This document shows, one piece after another, positions 39,024 through 47,399 of a stretch of 64,000 nucleotides of DNA. The number at the start of each line of letters is the position of its first letter. Positions within the stretch are counted from its first letter, which is position 1. The translations under genes and the position numbers were made by a program. The DNA lies in assembly GCF_001426645.1 (NCBI RefSeq), contig NZ_LMEX01000002.1, positions 268,322 through 332,321 of the forward strand, in the 5' to 3' direction. The notes under the pieces were generated by a model. It worked only from the letters and a program-made list of their open reading frames with translations, had not been told where the DNA came from and did no database searches. This DNA is from Rhodanobacter sp. Root480. Lineage in GTDB: Bacteria; Pseudomonadota; Gammaproteobacteria; Xanthomonadales; Rhodanobacteraceae.

Positions 39024-39347
39024 TCAGCGGCGACGTCCCCAACACAGATGACGCCAGACCATCGCCACCGCCAACACTGCGGCGAACGCGCCGTAGCCAT
39101 ACAGCGCTGGCAGCACCTGTTGCCAGATGGCACCGCTGGCGCGGCCGAACCCGTCCACCGACGGCAACGCCGCGTGATCGAAACCGAGCAACGCACACTG
39201 CACCGCAGTAACCAGTGCCAGCAGCAAGGCCGCCACGTCGAACGTGCGCCGGCCCGCCGATCGCGGCAGGCTTTTCGGATATGCCCAGTAACCCCAGCAC
39301 AGGATCAGCAAGGGGGGCGCAAGCAGCATCAGGGCCAGATAACGCAT
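39024..39347 (-). CDS. small hydrophobic membrane protein of unknown function
   Basis: A 107-residue protein with three predicted transmembrane segments: LALMLLAPPLLILCWGYWAY, VAALLLALVTAVQCALLGF and GYGAFAAVLAVAMVWRHLCW. It ends in an Arg-rich tail. I do not recognise the family. It lies between trpS and the DUF5916-like gene on the same strand; no motif suggests activity. Confidence 0.65.
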   Translation of the reverse strand: MRYLALMLLAPPLLILCWGYWAYPKSLPRSAGRRTFDVAALLLALVTAVQCALLGFDHAALPSVDGFGRASGAIWQQVLPALYGYGAFAAVLAVAMVWRHLCWGRRR

Positions 39348-39379
39348 CGATCAGATACTCCACCGCACCATGCGGTATG

Positions 39380-40738
39380 TCATGCCTTGGTGGCCAGTTG
39401 GCCGAGCGCCTCGCGCAAGCGCAGCAGCGCCTCATCGCGGGCGGATGCGTCGGCGTAATCGGGGGTTTCCGCCACCGCCTCGCCATCCACGTCCAGCGTC
39501 ATGCCCTGCTCCTTCATCTGCAGCACGGCCCCGGTGGCGCCAAGGCTGCCGATGCGCTTCTGCAAGGCGCCCGCTGCCTTCGGATCGGCGAACGCCATCG
39601 ACAGCAGCAACTGCTCGCCATCAGCCGACAACAGGCGAAAGCGGAACTTGCCATCGGCATCGCGGAAACTGGCGAAGCGCGCCATTTTGCCCGCCCCGGC
39701 AACTTTCTTCGTGCTCGACGCACCGGACGCGGCGCTGGAACGCAAGCCCAACACTTCGCGCAACGCCGCCAGCTTGGGGGTGGCGATGGCGCGCGCCTTG
39801 GCGGCACCACGCAACAGGATCGTTTCGATGCCGGCCGGATCGGCCATCAGCGCCTCGTAGCGCTCGCGCATCGGCGCCACGTCGGTTTCGATCCGTTCGT
39901 ACAACACCTGCTTGGCCTCGCCCCAGCCCAGCCCTGCTTCCAGCGCCTGGCGATAAGCGACCGTTTCGGACTCATTGGCGAACGCGCGAAACAGCGTGAA
40001 CAAGGCGCTGCCGTCCGCATCCTTCGGCTCGCCCGGCGCGCGCGAGTCGGTGACGATGCGCATGATGGTGTCGCGCAGCGCTTTCTTGCCACCGGCGAAC
40101 AGCGGAATGGTGTTGTCGTAGCTCTTGGACATCTTGCGGCCGTCGAGGCCGGGCAAGGTGGCCACCTGCTCGTCGATCTGCACCTGCGGCAGCACGAAGA
40201 ACTCGCCGCCATGGAGATGGTTGAAGCGCTGTGCGATGTCGCGTGCCATCTCGATGTGCTGGATCTGGTCGCGCCCCACCGGCACCTGGTTGGCGTCGAA
40301 CGCCAGGATGTCGGCCGCCATCAGCACCGGGTACATGTACAGGCCGGCGGTGATGCCCGCATCGGCGTCCTCGCCGGTTTCCGCATTGCGATCCACCGCC
40401 GCCTTGTACGCGTGCGCGCGGTTGAGCATGCCCTTGCTGGTGATGCAGGTGAGGAACCAGGTCAGCTCAGGAATCTCGGGGATGTCCGACTGCCGGTAGA
40501 ACGTGGCTTTTTCCGGGTCCAGCCCCGCCGCCAGCCAGGTGGCGGCGATCTCCAGCCGCGAGCGTTCGATCCGCGCCGCGTCGCCGCTCTTGATCAGCGC
40601 GTGGTAATCGGCCATGAAGAAAAACGCGTCCACGCCCGGCTCGCGGCTGGCCGCGATGGCCGGGCGGATCGCACCCACGTAGTTGCCCAGGTGCGGAGTG
40701 CCGGTGGTGGTGATGCCGGTGAGGACTCGTGTGTTCAT
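39380..40738 (-). CDS. trpS: tryptophan--tRNA ligase with C-terminal DUF1508-like domain
   Basis: A class I tRNA synthetase charging tRNA-Trp. The HIGH-type motif appears as TGTPHLGNY (residues 12-20), and KMSKS lies in GRKMSKSYDNT. The catalytic part occupies about residues 1-335, the usual length of bacterial TrpS. After a Ser/Ala-rich linker (SSAASGASSTKK), about 100 extra residues follow, including GKFRFRLLSADGEQLLLSMA and KAAGALQKRIGSLG, which resemble the DUF1508/YegP fold. Such extensions occur in xanthomonad TrpS. It lies 40 bases after arginase on the same strand. Confidence 0.93.
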   Translation of the reverse strand: MNTRVLTGITTTGTPHLGNYVGAIRPAIAASREPGVDAFFFMADYHALIKSGDAARIERSRLEIAATWLAAGLDPEKATFYRQSDIPEIPELTWFLTCITSKGMLNRAHAYKAAVDRNAETGEDADAGITAGLYMYPVLMAADILAFDANQVPVGRDQIQHIEMARDIAQRFNHLHGGEFFVLPQVQIDEQVATLPGLDGRKMSKSYDNTIPLFAGGKKALRDTIMRIVTDSRAPGEPKDADGSALFTLFRAFANESETVAYRQALEAGLGWGEAKQVLYERIETDVAPMRERYEALMADPAGIETILLRGAAKARAIATPKLAALREVLGLRSSAASGASSTKKVAGAGKMARFASFRDADGKFRFRLLSADGEQLLLSMAFADPKAAGALQKRIGSLGATGAVLQMKEQGMTLDVDGEAVAETPDYADASARDEALLRLREALGQLATKA

Positions 40739-40778
40739 GCCGTGCTGCGCGGGGAAAACGCCAGTTTACGACATACCC

Positions 40779-41696
40779 TCAACCGCGCAGCAGGGTGGAC
40801 TTGCCGAACATCGATTCCACCAGATCCACCGCCACTTTCGCCGTCTGGTTGCGCTTGTCGTAGGCGGGGTTCAACTCGACGATGTCCAGCGACGCCAGAG
40901 CGCCGGTGTCGGCGATCATCTCCATGCACAACTGCGCTTCGCGGTAATTGGGCCCGCCGCGCACGGTGGTGCCCACGCCGGGCGCGATGCTGGGATCGAG
41001 AAAGTCGACGTCGAAGCTGACGTGCAGGTGGGTGTTTTCATCCATGCCATCGAGCGCCTGCTCCATCACCCGGCGCATGCCGATCTCGTCGATCTGGCGC
41101 ATGTCATGGATCGCCACGCACGCCTCGCGCACCAGCTTCTTCTCGCCCTCGTCGACCGAGCGGATGCCGACCTGGCGAAACACGGCGGGCGTCACCGCGG
41201 GAGTGGTGCCGCCGATGCCGGTCAGCACGTCCGGCCCGTAGCCGCACAGGCACGCCACCGGCATGCCATGGACATTGCCTGAGGGCGTGGCCTGGGCGGT
41301 GTTGAAATCGGTGTGCGCATCCAGCCACAGCACGCGCAGCGACTTGCCCTGCTCGCGGCAATGACGCGCCACGGCGCTGATCGAGCCGATGCCCAGGCAA
41401 TGATCGCCGCCCAGCATGATCGGCAGCTTGCCGTTGGCAAGCTCCTCATAAATAGCCGTATGGACGGCCGTATTCCACGCCACCACTTCGGCCAGGTGAC
41501 GATACCCATCCACCGGCGGCAGCCACGGATTGAACGGCCCTTGCAGATTGCCGCGATCGACCACCTGCAACCCCAGCTTCGTCAACTTCTCCGCGATCTG
41601 CGCCACCCGCAACGCCTCCGGGCCCATTGACGCACCGCGATGCCCGGCGCCGATGTCGGTCGGCACACCAATCAGGGAGAGGTTTTTACTGCTCAT
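40779..41696 (-). CDS. rocF: arginase
   Basis: A 305-residue ureohydrolase converting arginine to ornithine and urea. The two-manganese motifs are GGDHCLGIGS, DAHTDFN and SFDVDFLDP, and the GVGTTVRGGPNYREA segment is arginase-like rather than agmatinase-like. The ATG at 41696 begins MSSKNLSLIGVPTDIGAG. It is upstream of trpS on the same strand. The N-terminal GHRGASMGPEALR is typical of arginases. Confidence 0.93.
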   Translation of the reverse strand: MSSKNLSLIGVPTDIGAGHRGASMGPEALRVAQIAEKLTKLGLQVVDRGNLQGPFNPWLPPVDGYRHLAEVVAWNTAVHTAIYEELANGKLPIMLGGDHCLGIGSISAVARHCREQGKSLRVLWLDAHTDFNTAQATPSGNVHGMPVACLCGYGPDVLTGIGGTTPAVTPAVFRQVGIRSVDEGEKKLVREACVAIHDMRQIDEIGMRRVMEQALDGMDENTHLHVSFDVDFLDPSIAPGVGTTVRGGPNYREAQLCMEMIADTGALASLDIVELNPAYDKRNQTAKVAVDLVESMFGKSTLLRG

Positions 41697-41805
41697 GCCA
41701 GCGGTCTCTTGGTAACGAATCAAGAACCAGTCTAGCGGCTCGACCTGCACGATTTGGTGACAGACCCGTTGCCGCGATAGGCAAAACGTGAGCGGTGTGG
41801 GAGTG

Positions 41806-41881
41806 TGGTGCCGGCACCAGGAGTCGAACCCGGGACCTACTGATTACAAATCAGTTGCTCTACCAACTGAGCTATGCCGGC
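41806..41881 (-). tRNA. tRNA-Thr (anticodon UGU)
   Basis: A complete 76-nt cloverleaf with an encoded CCA end. The acceptor stem is GCCGGCA/TGCCGGC, the D-arm GCTC-AGTTGGTA-GAGC, the anticodon arm ACTGA-TTTGTAA-TCAGT giving anticodon TGT, and the T-arm CCGGG-TTCGACT-CCTGG. It stands alone between arginase and the SPOR-domain gene. Confidence 0.97.
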
Positions 41882-41940
41882 GCACTGGCGGCGGATTCTA
41901 GCAGGCGGGGCTATTCCGGGCCATGTGCGAGCGGCTCGCT

Positions 41941-42639
41941 TCAGAAACAGGGGATGCGGCGGGAATCGATGCCGCGCGGCACGCGGCTGCGCCAGCGGGT
42001 ACCGGCATCACCGGGCAGCACCAGGTCAAGCCAGTATTCGGCCACGGTTTCGCTGCGCTCGGTCACCTGGGCCGGGAAACCGGCGGCGATCACCTCGGCG
42101 CGGCGCTTGCGCGCATTCCCCTGATCCTTGAACAAGCCCAGCGAGATGGTGTTGGGCTGTTCACCGGAACTGACCACGAAATAGTCGTCGATGTGGTGCT
42201 CGGCCAGTTCGCGTGCCCGCGCCAGCGCCTGGGCGCGGGTGGCCATGGCGGGCAGATAAACCCACCAGCCATGCGATTGATTGACCTGCTCCTGCCGCGA
42301 GCGCATGCGCCGGGCCTGGGCCGAGAGGGCTTCCCGCGCCCGCCGCACATCCTCCGGCGTGGTGAACGGGCCCAGCGCCACGCACGATGGCGCGGGCGCC
42401 GGGCCTTCGATCTTCGCCGCGACCACCGGTTGGGGCGCGGAAGCCGGAGGTGCGGTGGGAGCCGGATCAGGCACGGTCGCGGGTGCGGCCGGTTCGGGCA
42501 ATTCGGACAGCAGGCGCAGCTCGGGCACGCCCGGATCGGTGGTCATGCCGGTGCGCGAATAAGGCTGGCCCAGCAGCAGCCACGCGCCCACGGCAATGTT
42601 GAGGGCGATCAGCAAGACGAACATCAAACGCAGAAACAT
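41941..42639 (-). CDS. SPOR-domain membrane protein
   Basis: A 232-residue protein with an N-terminal transmembrane anchor (LRLMFVLLIALNIAVGAWLLL) and a long Pro/Ala-rich periplasmic linker. A C-terminal SPOR-like domain at about 115-210 contains ALGPFTTPEDVRRAREALSA and SLGLFKDQGNARKRRAEVIAAGF. SPOR domains bind denuded peptidoglycan at division sites. Its start at 42639 lies 38 bases after coaX on the same strand, so birA, coaX and this gene form one operon, an arrangement seen in other gammaproteobacteria. Confidence 0.82.
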   Translation of the reverse strand: MFLRLMFVLLIALNIAVGAWLLLGQPYSRTGMTTDPGVPELRLLSELPEPAAPATVPDPAPTAPPASAPQPVVAAKIEGPAPAPSCVALGPFTTPEDVRRAREALSAQARRMRSRQEQVNQSHGWWVYLPAMATRAQALARARELAEHHIDDYFVVSSGEQPNTISLGLFKDQGNARKRRAEVIAAGFPAQVTERSETVAEYWLDLVLPGDAGTRWRSRVPRGIDSRRIPCF

Positions 42640-42677
42640 CGAACCCCCGTACCCGTGCCTAGCGCATTCACCGGATG

Positions 42678-43415
42678 CTACTCGTCCGCATCGGCCCACA
42701 ACGCCAGGCCGCGCAACACCGCATTGTGGGTGACCTGCGCCGGCATGGACAGCAGCGGCACCAGTTGCTCCGCGTCGCCGCCGCTGAGGCACAGCGTGGG
42801 GCGCGCACCAAGGTCATCGGTCGACTGTCCGACAAAACGTTCGATCAGCGCCACCGCCGCCAGCCAGCAACCGGACACCACCGCGTCGGTGGTGTTGTCC
42901 GCCCGCTCCTGGACCCGGCCCGCCGCATCCATCCGCACCTGCGCGGTGGCGCTGAGCAGGGTCTGCTGCATCAGCATCGGTCCGGGTGCGATCAAGCCCC
43001 CCAAGTGACGACCGTCGGTCGCCAGCGCATCCAGGGTCAACGCCGTACCCACGCCGACCAGCACGTGCGGCCCGCCACCATGCGCGTGCGCCGCGACCAT
43101 CGTCAGGAAGCGGTCCACGCCCAGCCGCTGCGGCTCGGCATACGCATTGCGCACGCCGCAGGCCGCCGCGGGCGAACGTCGCCAGTCGATCGGCTGCGCA
43201 CACAGCCGCATGACGATCGCGGCAATCAGGGCTTCACGAGTGGAATCCACGACCGAAGCGGCCAGCACGATGTCGGGGCGCGGCCACGACGTCAGTCCTT
43301 CGGTCAGCGCCGCGTCGAGGTCCTCGTTCCAACCCACGGCGCCGTGCGCCAGCCAGCGGTCCGACGTCAGCGCCCATTTCAGGCGGGTGTTGCCCAGATC
43401 CAGCAGCAGTTTCAT
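42678..43415 (-). CDS. coaX: type III pantothenate kinase
   Basis: A 245-residue ASKHA-fold kinase catalysing the first step of coenzyme A synthesis. The phosphate-1 motif is LLLDLGNTRLKWAL; the HVLVGVGTALTLDAL segment and GGLIAPGPMLMQQTLLSATAQ are family signatures. Its ATG overlaps the birA stop by four bases (ATGA), giving a coupled birA-coaX pair as in many proteobacteria. Confidence 0.93.
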   Translation of the reverse strand: MKLLLDLGNTRLKWALTSDRWLAHGAVGWNEDLDAALTEGLTSWPRPDIVLAASVVDSTREALIAAIVMRLCAQPIDWRRSPAAACGVRNAYAEPQRLGVDRFLTMVAAHAHGGGPHVLVGVGTALTLDALATDGRHLGGLIAPGPMLMQQTLLSATAQVRMDAAGRVQERADNTTDAVVSGCWLAAVALIERFVGQSTDDLGARPTLCLSGGDAEQLVPLLSMPAQVTHNAVLRGLALWADADE

Positions 43416-44383
43416 GCGCGGCGCACCGAGACGTCGGCGCTGTCGACCTTGCGCCTTTCGCCATCCGGCAGGCGCACCAGCAGGGCGCCGCGGCTGTCCA
43501 CGCCGTCACCGGTGCCTTCGAATTCCCCTTGGCCACCGCTGACGGTGAGCGGCTGTCCACGCAGCAGGTCGTAACGCGCGTAATCCGCGGCGAAGGCGTC
43601 AAAACCATCGCGCTCGAACGCTTGCAGACCGTCGATCAATGCCCCGACCAGCGCGGCGGCCACGCGGTTGCGATCCGGCGGTGTTCCATCAGCCAATGCA
43701 GCGAGATCGCATACCGGCTGTCCCGCCTGCTCGCGCAATTGCGGCGTCAGACGCACGTTGAGACCTACGCCGATCACCGCCGCACACGGCCCCTGGTATT
43801 CCCCGCTCAGTTCCACCAACACACCGGCGAGCTTGCCTTTCGTGGCGAGCACGTCGTTGGGCCATTTCAGCCCGGCCCCCGCGATGCCCAGTTGCTCCAG
43901 CGCGCGCAGCACCATCACGCCGATGGCGAGGGAAAGGCCGGACAAGGCGGCGAAACCGGCATCGAAACGCTTCAGGCAGGACAGATGGATGTTGAGCCCG
44001 GGCGGCGACAGCCAGGTACGCCCGCGGCGTCCGCGCCCTGCGCTCTGGGTTTCGGCAAACACCATGCTGAGGTCCGCGGCGGCAGCGATGTGCCGCTGCA
44101 ATTCGCTGGAGGTGGAATCGAGTTGCCAGTGCACCTCAAGCCCGCCCAGGGCGGCAACATGATCGGCGCTCAGCGAGGCACGAATGCGCGCGGCATCCAA
44201 CACCTGCAGCGGCCACGGCACCTTGTAACCGGCGCCGCCCGATTCCACCGGCAAGCCGAGCGCACGCAGGGTTTCGATCTGCTTCCAGATGGCCGCACGG
44301 GTCAATCCGGCCCGCGCCGCCAATTCCACGCCAGACACCGTCTCCCCGCTGGCCAACAGCGGCAGCAACGCCTCGATCGCCAT
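43412..44383 (-). CDS. birA: bifunctional biotin ligase/biotin operon repressor
   Basis: A 323-residue BirA. The N-terminal winged helix (VELAARAGLTRAAIWKQIETL) could bind the biotin operator. The ligase core carries SAGRGRRGRTWLSPPGLNIHLS (biotin/AMP loop GRGRRGR) and LKWPNDVLATKGKLAG, and a C-terminal SH3-like domain follows. It attaches biotin to acetyl-CoA carboxylase. The start at MAIEALLPLLA (44383) was preferred to an upstream ATG that adds a basic stretch with no family match. Confidence 0.92.
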   Translation of the reverse strand: MAIEALLPLLASGETVSGVELAARAGLTRAAIWKQIETLRALGLPVESGGAGYKVPWPLQVLDAARIRASLSADHVAALGGLEVHWQLDSTSSELQRHIAAAADLSMVFAETQSAGRGRRGRTWLSPPGLNIHLSCLKRFDAGFAALSGLSLAIGVMVLRALEQLGIAGAGLKWPNDVLATKGKLAGVLVELSGEYQGPCAAVIGVGLNVRLTPQLREQAGQPVCDLAALADGTPPDRNRVAAALVGALIDGLQAFERDGFDAFAADYARYDLLRGQPLTVSGGQGEFEGTGDGVDSRGALLVRLPDGERRKVDSADVSVRRA

Positions 44384-44588
44384 CAGAAACCGCCGCTCGT
44401 GGCGGCGCGGGGGCAGCGGGATCGGGGAGAAACGGAGAGAGAAATGCACATTGCGCAAATAGTAACGGGACAGTTCAGGGAGCGGCAGATCCAGTTGTTA
44501 AAACCAAGTTATTCAAGGCACTGGCACTGTCCGAACATTTCTGACACGATCCCGGACCTTCGCATGCGGATCAAGGATTTGAGTCGCC

Positions 44589-44906
44589 ATGAATGTAAAA
44601 CATTGGTTCATTGGCTGTGTTGTGGGCTTGGCGGGCGTAGCCGCCACGCTGACCGTGCACGCCAATCAGGCCGACCCCACCACCAGCGCGCGCATGTCCC
44701 CTGACCGTGGGGCGCGCATCGTGGCGGACACCGATGGCGCCTGCCCCGCGCGCGAATGCCCGACGACGGACGAAGCCGCCGCAAGCGATGCAAGCCGGCC
44801 GGATACGCGCAGCAACCGTTCGGGCGGGGGATCGGCCACGCCATCCACTTCCGGCCGTCGTTCGCACCTGGGTTGGCAGTCGTTGCTGCCGGGCTCGATC
44901 CAGTAA
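44589..44906 (+). CDS. small exported protein of unknown function
   Basis: A 105-residue predicted secreted protein. The signal peptide MNVKHWFIGCVVGLAGVAATLTVHA is followed by a disordered, Ser/Asp/Arg/Gly-rich tail with two cysteines (GACPARECPT). No family is recognised. It is on the plus strand, divergent from birA and convergent with the phoQ gene, with 15 bases to the phoQ stop. Low complexity makes homology weak; the signal peptide is the main evidence that it is real. Confidence 0.55.
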   Translation: MNVKHWFIGCVVGLAGVAATLTVHANQADPTTSARMSPDRGARIVADTDGACPARECPTTDEAAASDASRPDTRSNRSGGGSATPSTSGRRSHLGWQSLLPGSIQ

Positions 44907-44922
44907 CCGAAAGCCGCCGCGC

Positions 44923-46356
44923 TCAGGCGTGGGTCAACTTCACGCAGAAGCGGGCACCGCCGAATTCCGGCGAGCGGTCCACGCCCAACTCGCCGCGATA
45001 AGCCCGCACGATGTCCTGCACGATGGACAGCCCGATGCCATGGCCCTGCACTCTCTCGTCGCCGCGCACGCCACGCTGCAAGACCTTGTCGATCTTGTCT
45101 TCCTCGATGCCGGGGCCGTCGTCTTCCACGCTCAGCACCAGGTTCGGCCGCAGGCGACCGGGCTGCGGCTCTGATTTCACCACCAGCAACACATGGTGGT
45201 TAGCCCACTTGAAGGCGTTCTCCAGCAGGTTGCCGAGCAACTCCAGCAGGTCGCCCTGCTCGCCGTAGAACACGGCGCCTTCGTCGATATCGAATTCGCA
45301 CAAGACGTTCTTGGCGGCGTAGACCTTTTCCAGGCTTTGCACCAGATCCTCGGCGTGGCCGGCGATCGGCACCGCACTGGCGAACGTCTGGCGACCGGAG
45401 GTGGCCGCGCGGGACAACTGGTAGGCCACCAGCTCGTCCATCCGGCGCACCTGGTCGAGCACCGCGCTGCGCCGCTCCTCTTCCTCGCCGGTGGTTTCCA
45501 GTTGCGAACGGATCACCGCCAGCGGCGTCTTCAGGCTGTGCGCCAGGTCGGCCAGGGTGTGCCGATAGCGCGTGCGCTGCTCGCGCTCGTTGTCGATGAA
45601 GGCGTTGATGCGGTGTGTGAGGCCAGTCAACTCCAGCGGATACTGGCTGTCCAGGTGTTCGCTGTCGCCGCGCTCGACCCGGCTCATGTCGTTGGCCACC
45701 TTGCGCAGCGGGGTGAGGCTCCAGCGCAGCAACAGCATCTGCAGCACGATCAGCATCACGCCCAGGATCGCCAGCCACATCACCAGGGTGCGCCGGTACA
45801 CCGCGTTCTCGCCTTCGAACTGATCCTCCGTCTGCGCCACCATGAAGGTGAGCTTGACCGAGCGGTTGTCCGAGCTGTCGAAGGCCACGCCGTAAGCGTA
45901 GTAATAGAGCCGGCCCATGCGGGTATCGACGGGGCCCACGAACTGGCTTTCGCCCGGCTGCAGCGGCTTCAGGAAATGGAAATCACGGCCGATCGCCGAC
46001 GAGGACTCCCAGTGGTAGCCACGCTCGCCCAGCGCCATCGCGTACAGGCCGGAGCCGGGCCGCATGAAATTGGGGTCGGGCGGGGAATCGGGCAGCAACA
46101 CCTTGCCGTACCGGGTCACCTCGGTGCCGGCCAGGTAGGCGATCACGAAATTCTGCAGCCGATCCTGCAGGCTGCTGCGCGCGGCCCGGTATTGGGCCTG
46201 CGACAGGGTCAGCCCGACGATGCCCAGGAACGCCGCCAGCGCAAAGCCGGTGGCGATCGCCGCGCGCGCCGCCAGCGACAGCGGGCGGCGCGGCGGTACC
46301 GGGTTACTCGTCGTCGCCGTCGGTGCGCGGGATGGCAAAGCGATATCCGCGTCCAC
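44923..46356 (-). CDS. phoQ: PhoQ-like sensor histidine kinase
   Basis: About 477 residues. Two transmembrane helices (SLAARAAIATGFALAAFLG and VMWLAILGVMLIVLQMLLL) flank a periplasmic sensor domain. A HAMP region follows, then the H-box LADLAHSLKTPLAVIRSQLE, N-box LGNLLENAFKWAN and G-boxes EDDGPGIEED and GHGIGLSIVQDI. The HSLKTPL form and the domain order are those of PhoQ. No ATG lies near the expected start. The GTG at 46356 overlaps the regulator by 53 bases; other GTG or TTG starts are possible, so the N-terminus is uncertain. The magnesium or peptide signal is assumed from the family. Confidence 0.85.
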   Translation of the reverse strand: MDADIALPSRAPTATTSNPVPPRRPLSLAARAAIATGFALAAFLGIVGLTLSQAQYRAARSSLQDRLQNFVIAYLAGTEVTRYGKVLLPDSPPDPNFMRPGSGLYAMALGERGYHWESSSAIGRDFHFLKPLQPGESQFVGPVDTRMGRLYYYAYGVAFDSSDNRSVKLTFMVAQTEDQFEGENAVYRRTLVMWLAILGVMLIVLQMLLLRWSLTPLRKVANDMSRVERGDSEHLDSQYPLELTGLTHRINAFIDNEREQRTRYRHTLADLAHSLKTPLAVIRSQLETTGEEEERRSAVLDQVRRMDELVAYQLSRAATSGRQTFASAVPIAGHAEDLVQSLEKVYAAKNVLCEFDIDEGAVFYGEQGDLLELLGNLLENAFKWANHHVLLVVKSEPQPGRLRPNLVLSVEDDGPGIEEDKIDKVLQRGVRGDERVQGHGIGLSIVQDIVRAYRGELGVDRSPEFGGARFCVKLTHA

Positions 46357-46996
46357 GTACCGTCTCGATGGGTTTGAGGGTGCCTTCCGGGTCCAGCTTG
46401 CGGCGCAGGCGGCCGATGAACACTTCCAGCACGTTCGAGTCGCGGTCGAAATCCTGCTGGTAGATGTGCTCGGTGAGGTCGGCCTTGGAAACCAGCTCAC
46501 CCGCATGCAGCATCAGGTATTCCAGCACCTTGTATTCGTAGCTGGTCAAATCCACCAGCTTGCTTTCCACCGACACCGTCTGGGCCGTGGTGTCGAGCTT
46601 GATCACGCCGCAGGCCAGTACCGGCTTGGACCAGCCGCTGGCGCGACGCACCAGCGCATTGATGCGCGCCAGCAGTTCCTCGACGTGGAACGGCTTGACC
46701 AAGTAGTCGTCGGCGCCGTGCTTCAGCCCCTCGACCTTGTCCTGCCAGCTGCCCCGCGCGGTGAGGATCAGGATGGGATAACGCTGGCCGTGCTCGCGCA
46801 ACGCCTTGACCAGCTCCATGCCCGACATCTTGGGCAGGCCCAGGTCGATGATCGCCAGGTCGAACGGCACCTCCCGCCCCAGGTAGATGCCCTCTTCGCC
46901 GTCCTGCGCCGCGTCAACCGCAAAACCGTCCCGCTTCAGGCGGGCCGCCAGCGTCTCGCGCAATGGCGCCTCGTCCTCCACCAACAGGATGCGCAT
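46304..46996 (-). CDS. phoP: PhoP-like OmpR-family response regulator
   Basis: A 230-residue regulator. The receiver has acidic LLVEDE, phosphoacceptor Asp in AIIDLGLPKMSG and Lys in YLVKPFHVEEL. The winged-helix domain ends with VFIGRLRRKLDPEGTLKPIETVRGRGYRF. The ATG at 46996 overlaps the stop of the PepSY gene. It pairs with the downstream PhoQ-like kinase. In xanthomonads the pair is required for virulence or low-magnesium growth. Confidence 0.9.
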   Translation of the reverse strand: MRILLVEDEAPLRETLAARLKRDGFAVDAAQDGEEGIYLGREVPFDLAIIDLGLPKMSGMELVKALREHGQRYPILILTARGSWQDKVEGLKHGADDYLVKPFHVEELLARINALVRRASGWSKPVLACGVIKLDTTAQTVSVESKLVDLTSYEYKVLEYLMLHAGELVSKADLTEHIYQQDFDRDSNVLEVFIGRLRRKLDPEGTLKPIETVRGRGYRFAIPRTDGDDE

Positions 46997-47310
46997 CAGT
47001 GTTTCTCCTTGCTGCCTCCGGCCTTGCCGGACGAACTTCTGGTTGACCGGGTCGAGCCCGGTGTCTTTCCCGTTTCCGACGATACCGCGACCACCCGCAC
47101 ATGTCCTTCCGGCGTGAGCACCTTGATGCGGTACTCCAGGCGCCGGCCGAGGCGATGCGGCTCGGCCGACAATACCTTGCCGCCGGTATCGCTCTGCACC
47201 TGCCTCACCGCCTGGTCCAGCGTCACCGCCGGCGTCACCGGTGGCTCGGCCATGGCCGCGAAGGCCCACATCAGCAGCGCCGTCAGCGCCACGCTCCTGC
47301 CCATGTTCAT
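46996..47310 (-). CDS. small periplasmic PepSY-domain protein (phoPQ operon)
   Basis: A 104-residue exported protein. The signal peptide MGRSVALTALLMWAFAAMA (an alternative start two codons downstream of 47310 has the better ribosome site) is followed by a PepSY-like domain (LDQAVRQVQSDTGGKVLSAE and RLEYRIKVLTPEGHVRVVAV). The tail is basic and Ser/Lys-rich, ending GGSKEKH. Its stop overlaps the phoP start (ATGA). PepSY proteins next to PhoPQ-type systems are known in xanthomonads and probably adjust sensor output; this is inference. Confidence 0.83.
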   Translation of the reverse strand: MNMGRSVALTALLMWAFAAMAEPPVTPAVTLDQAVRQVQSDTGGKVLSAEPHRLGRRLEYRIKVLTPEGHVRVVAVSSETGKTPGSTRSTRSSSGKAGGSKEKH

Positions 47311-47399
47311 TCTCAACCGCCCGCACGTTACCTGCCCAATTGTGCAGCCTAGGTAACAAGGCCTGAATAGCGCCCGGCCGGGCGCGTCGACGCCACCCA

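Noticed and set aside
44589-44906. The small exported ORF treated as possibly spurious.
   Set aside because: Rejection was not upheld: a clear signal peptide at a natural start and no longer competing gene on the other strand support keeping it, at modest confidence.
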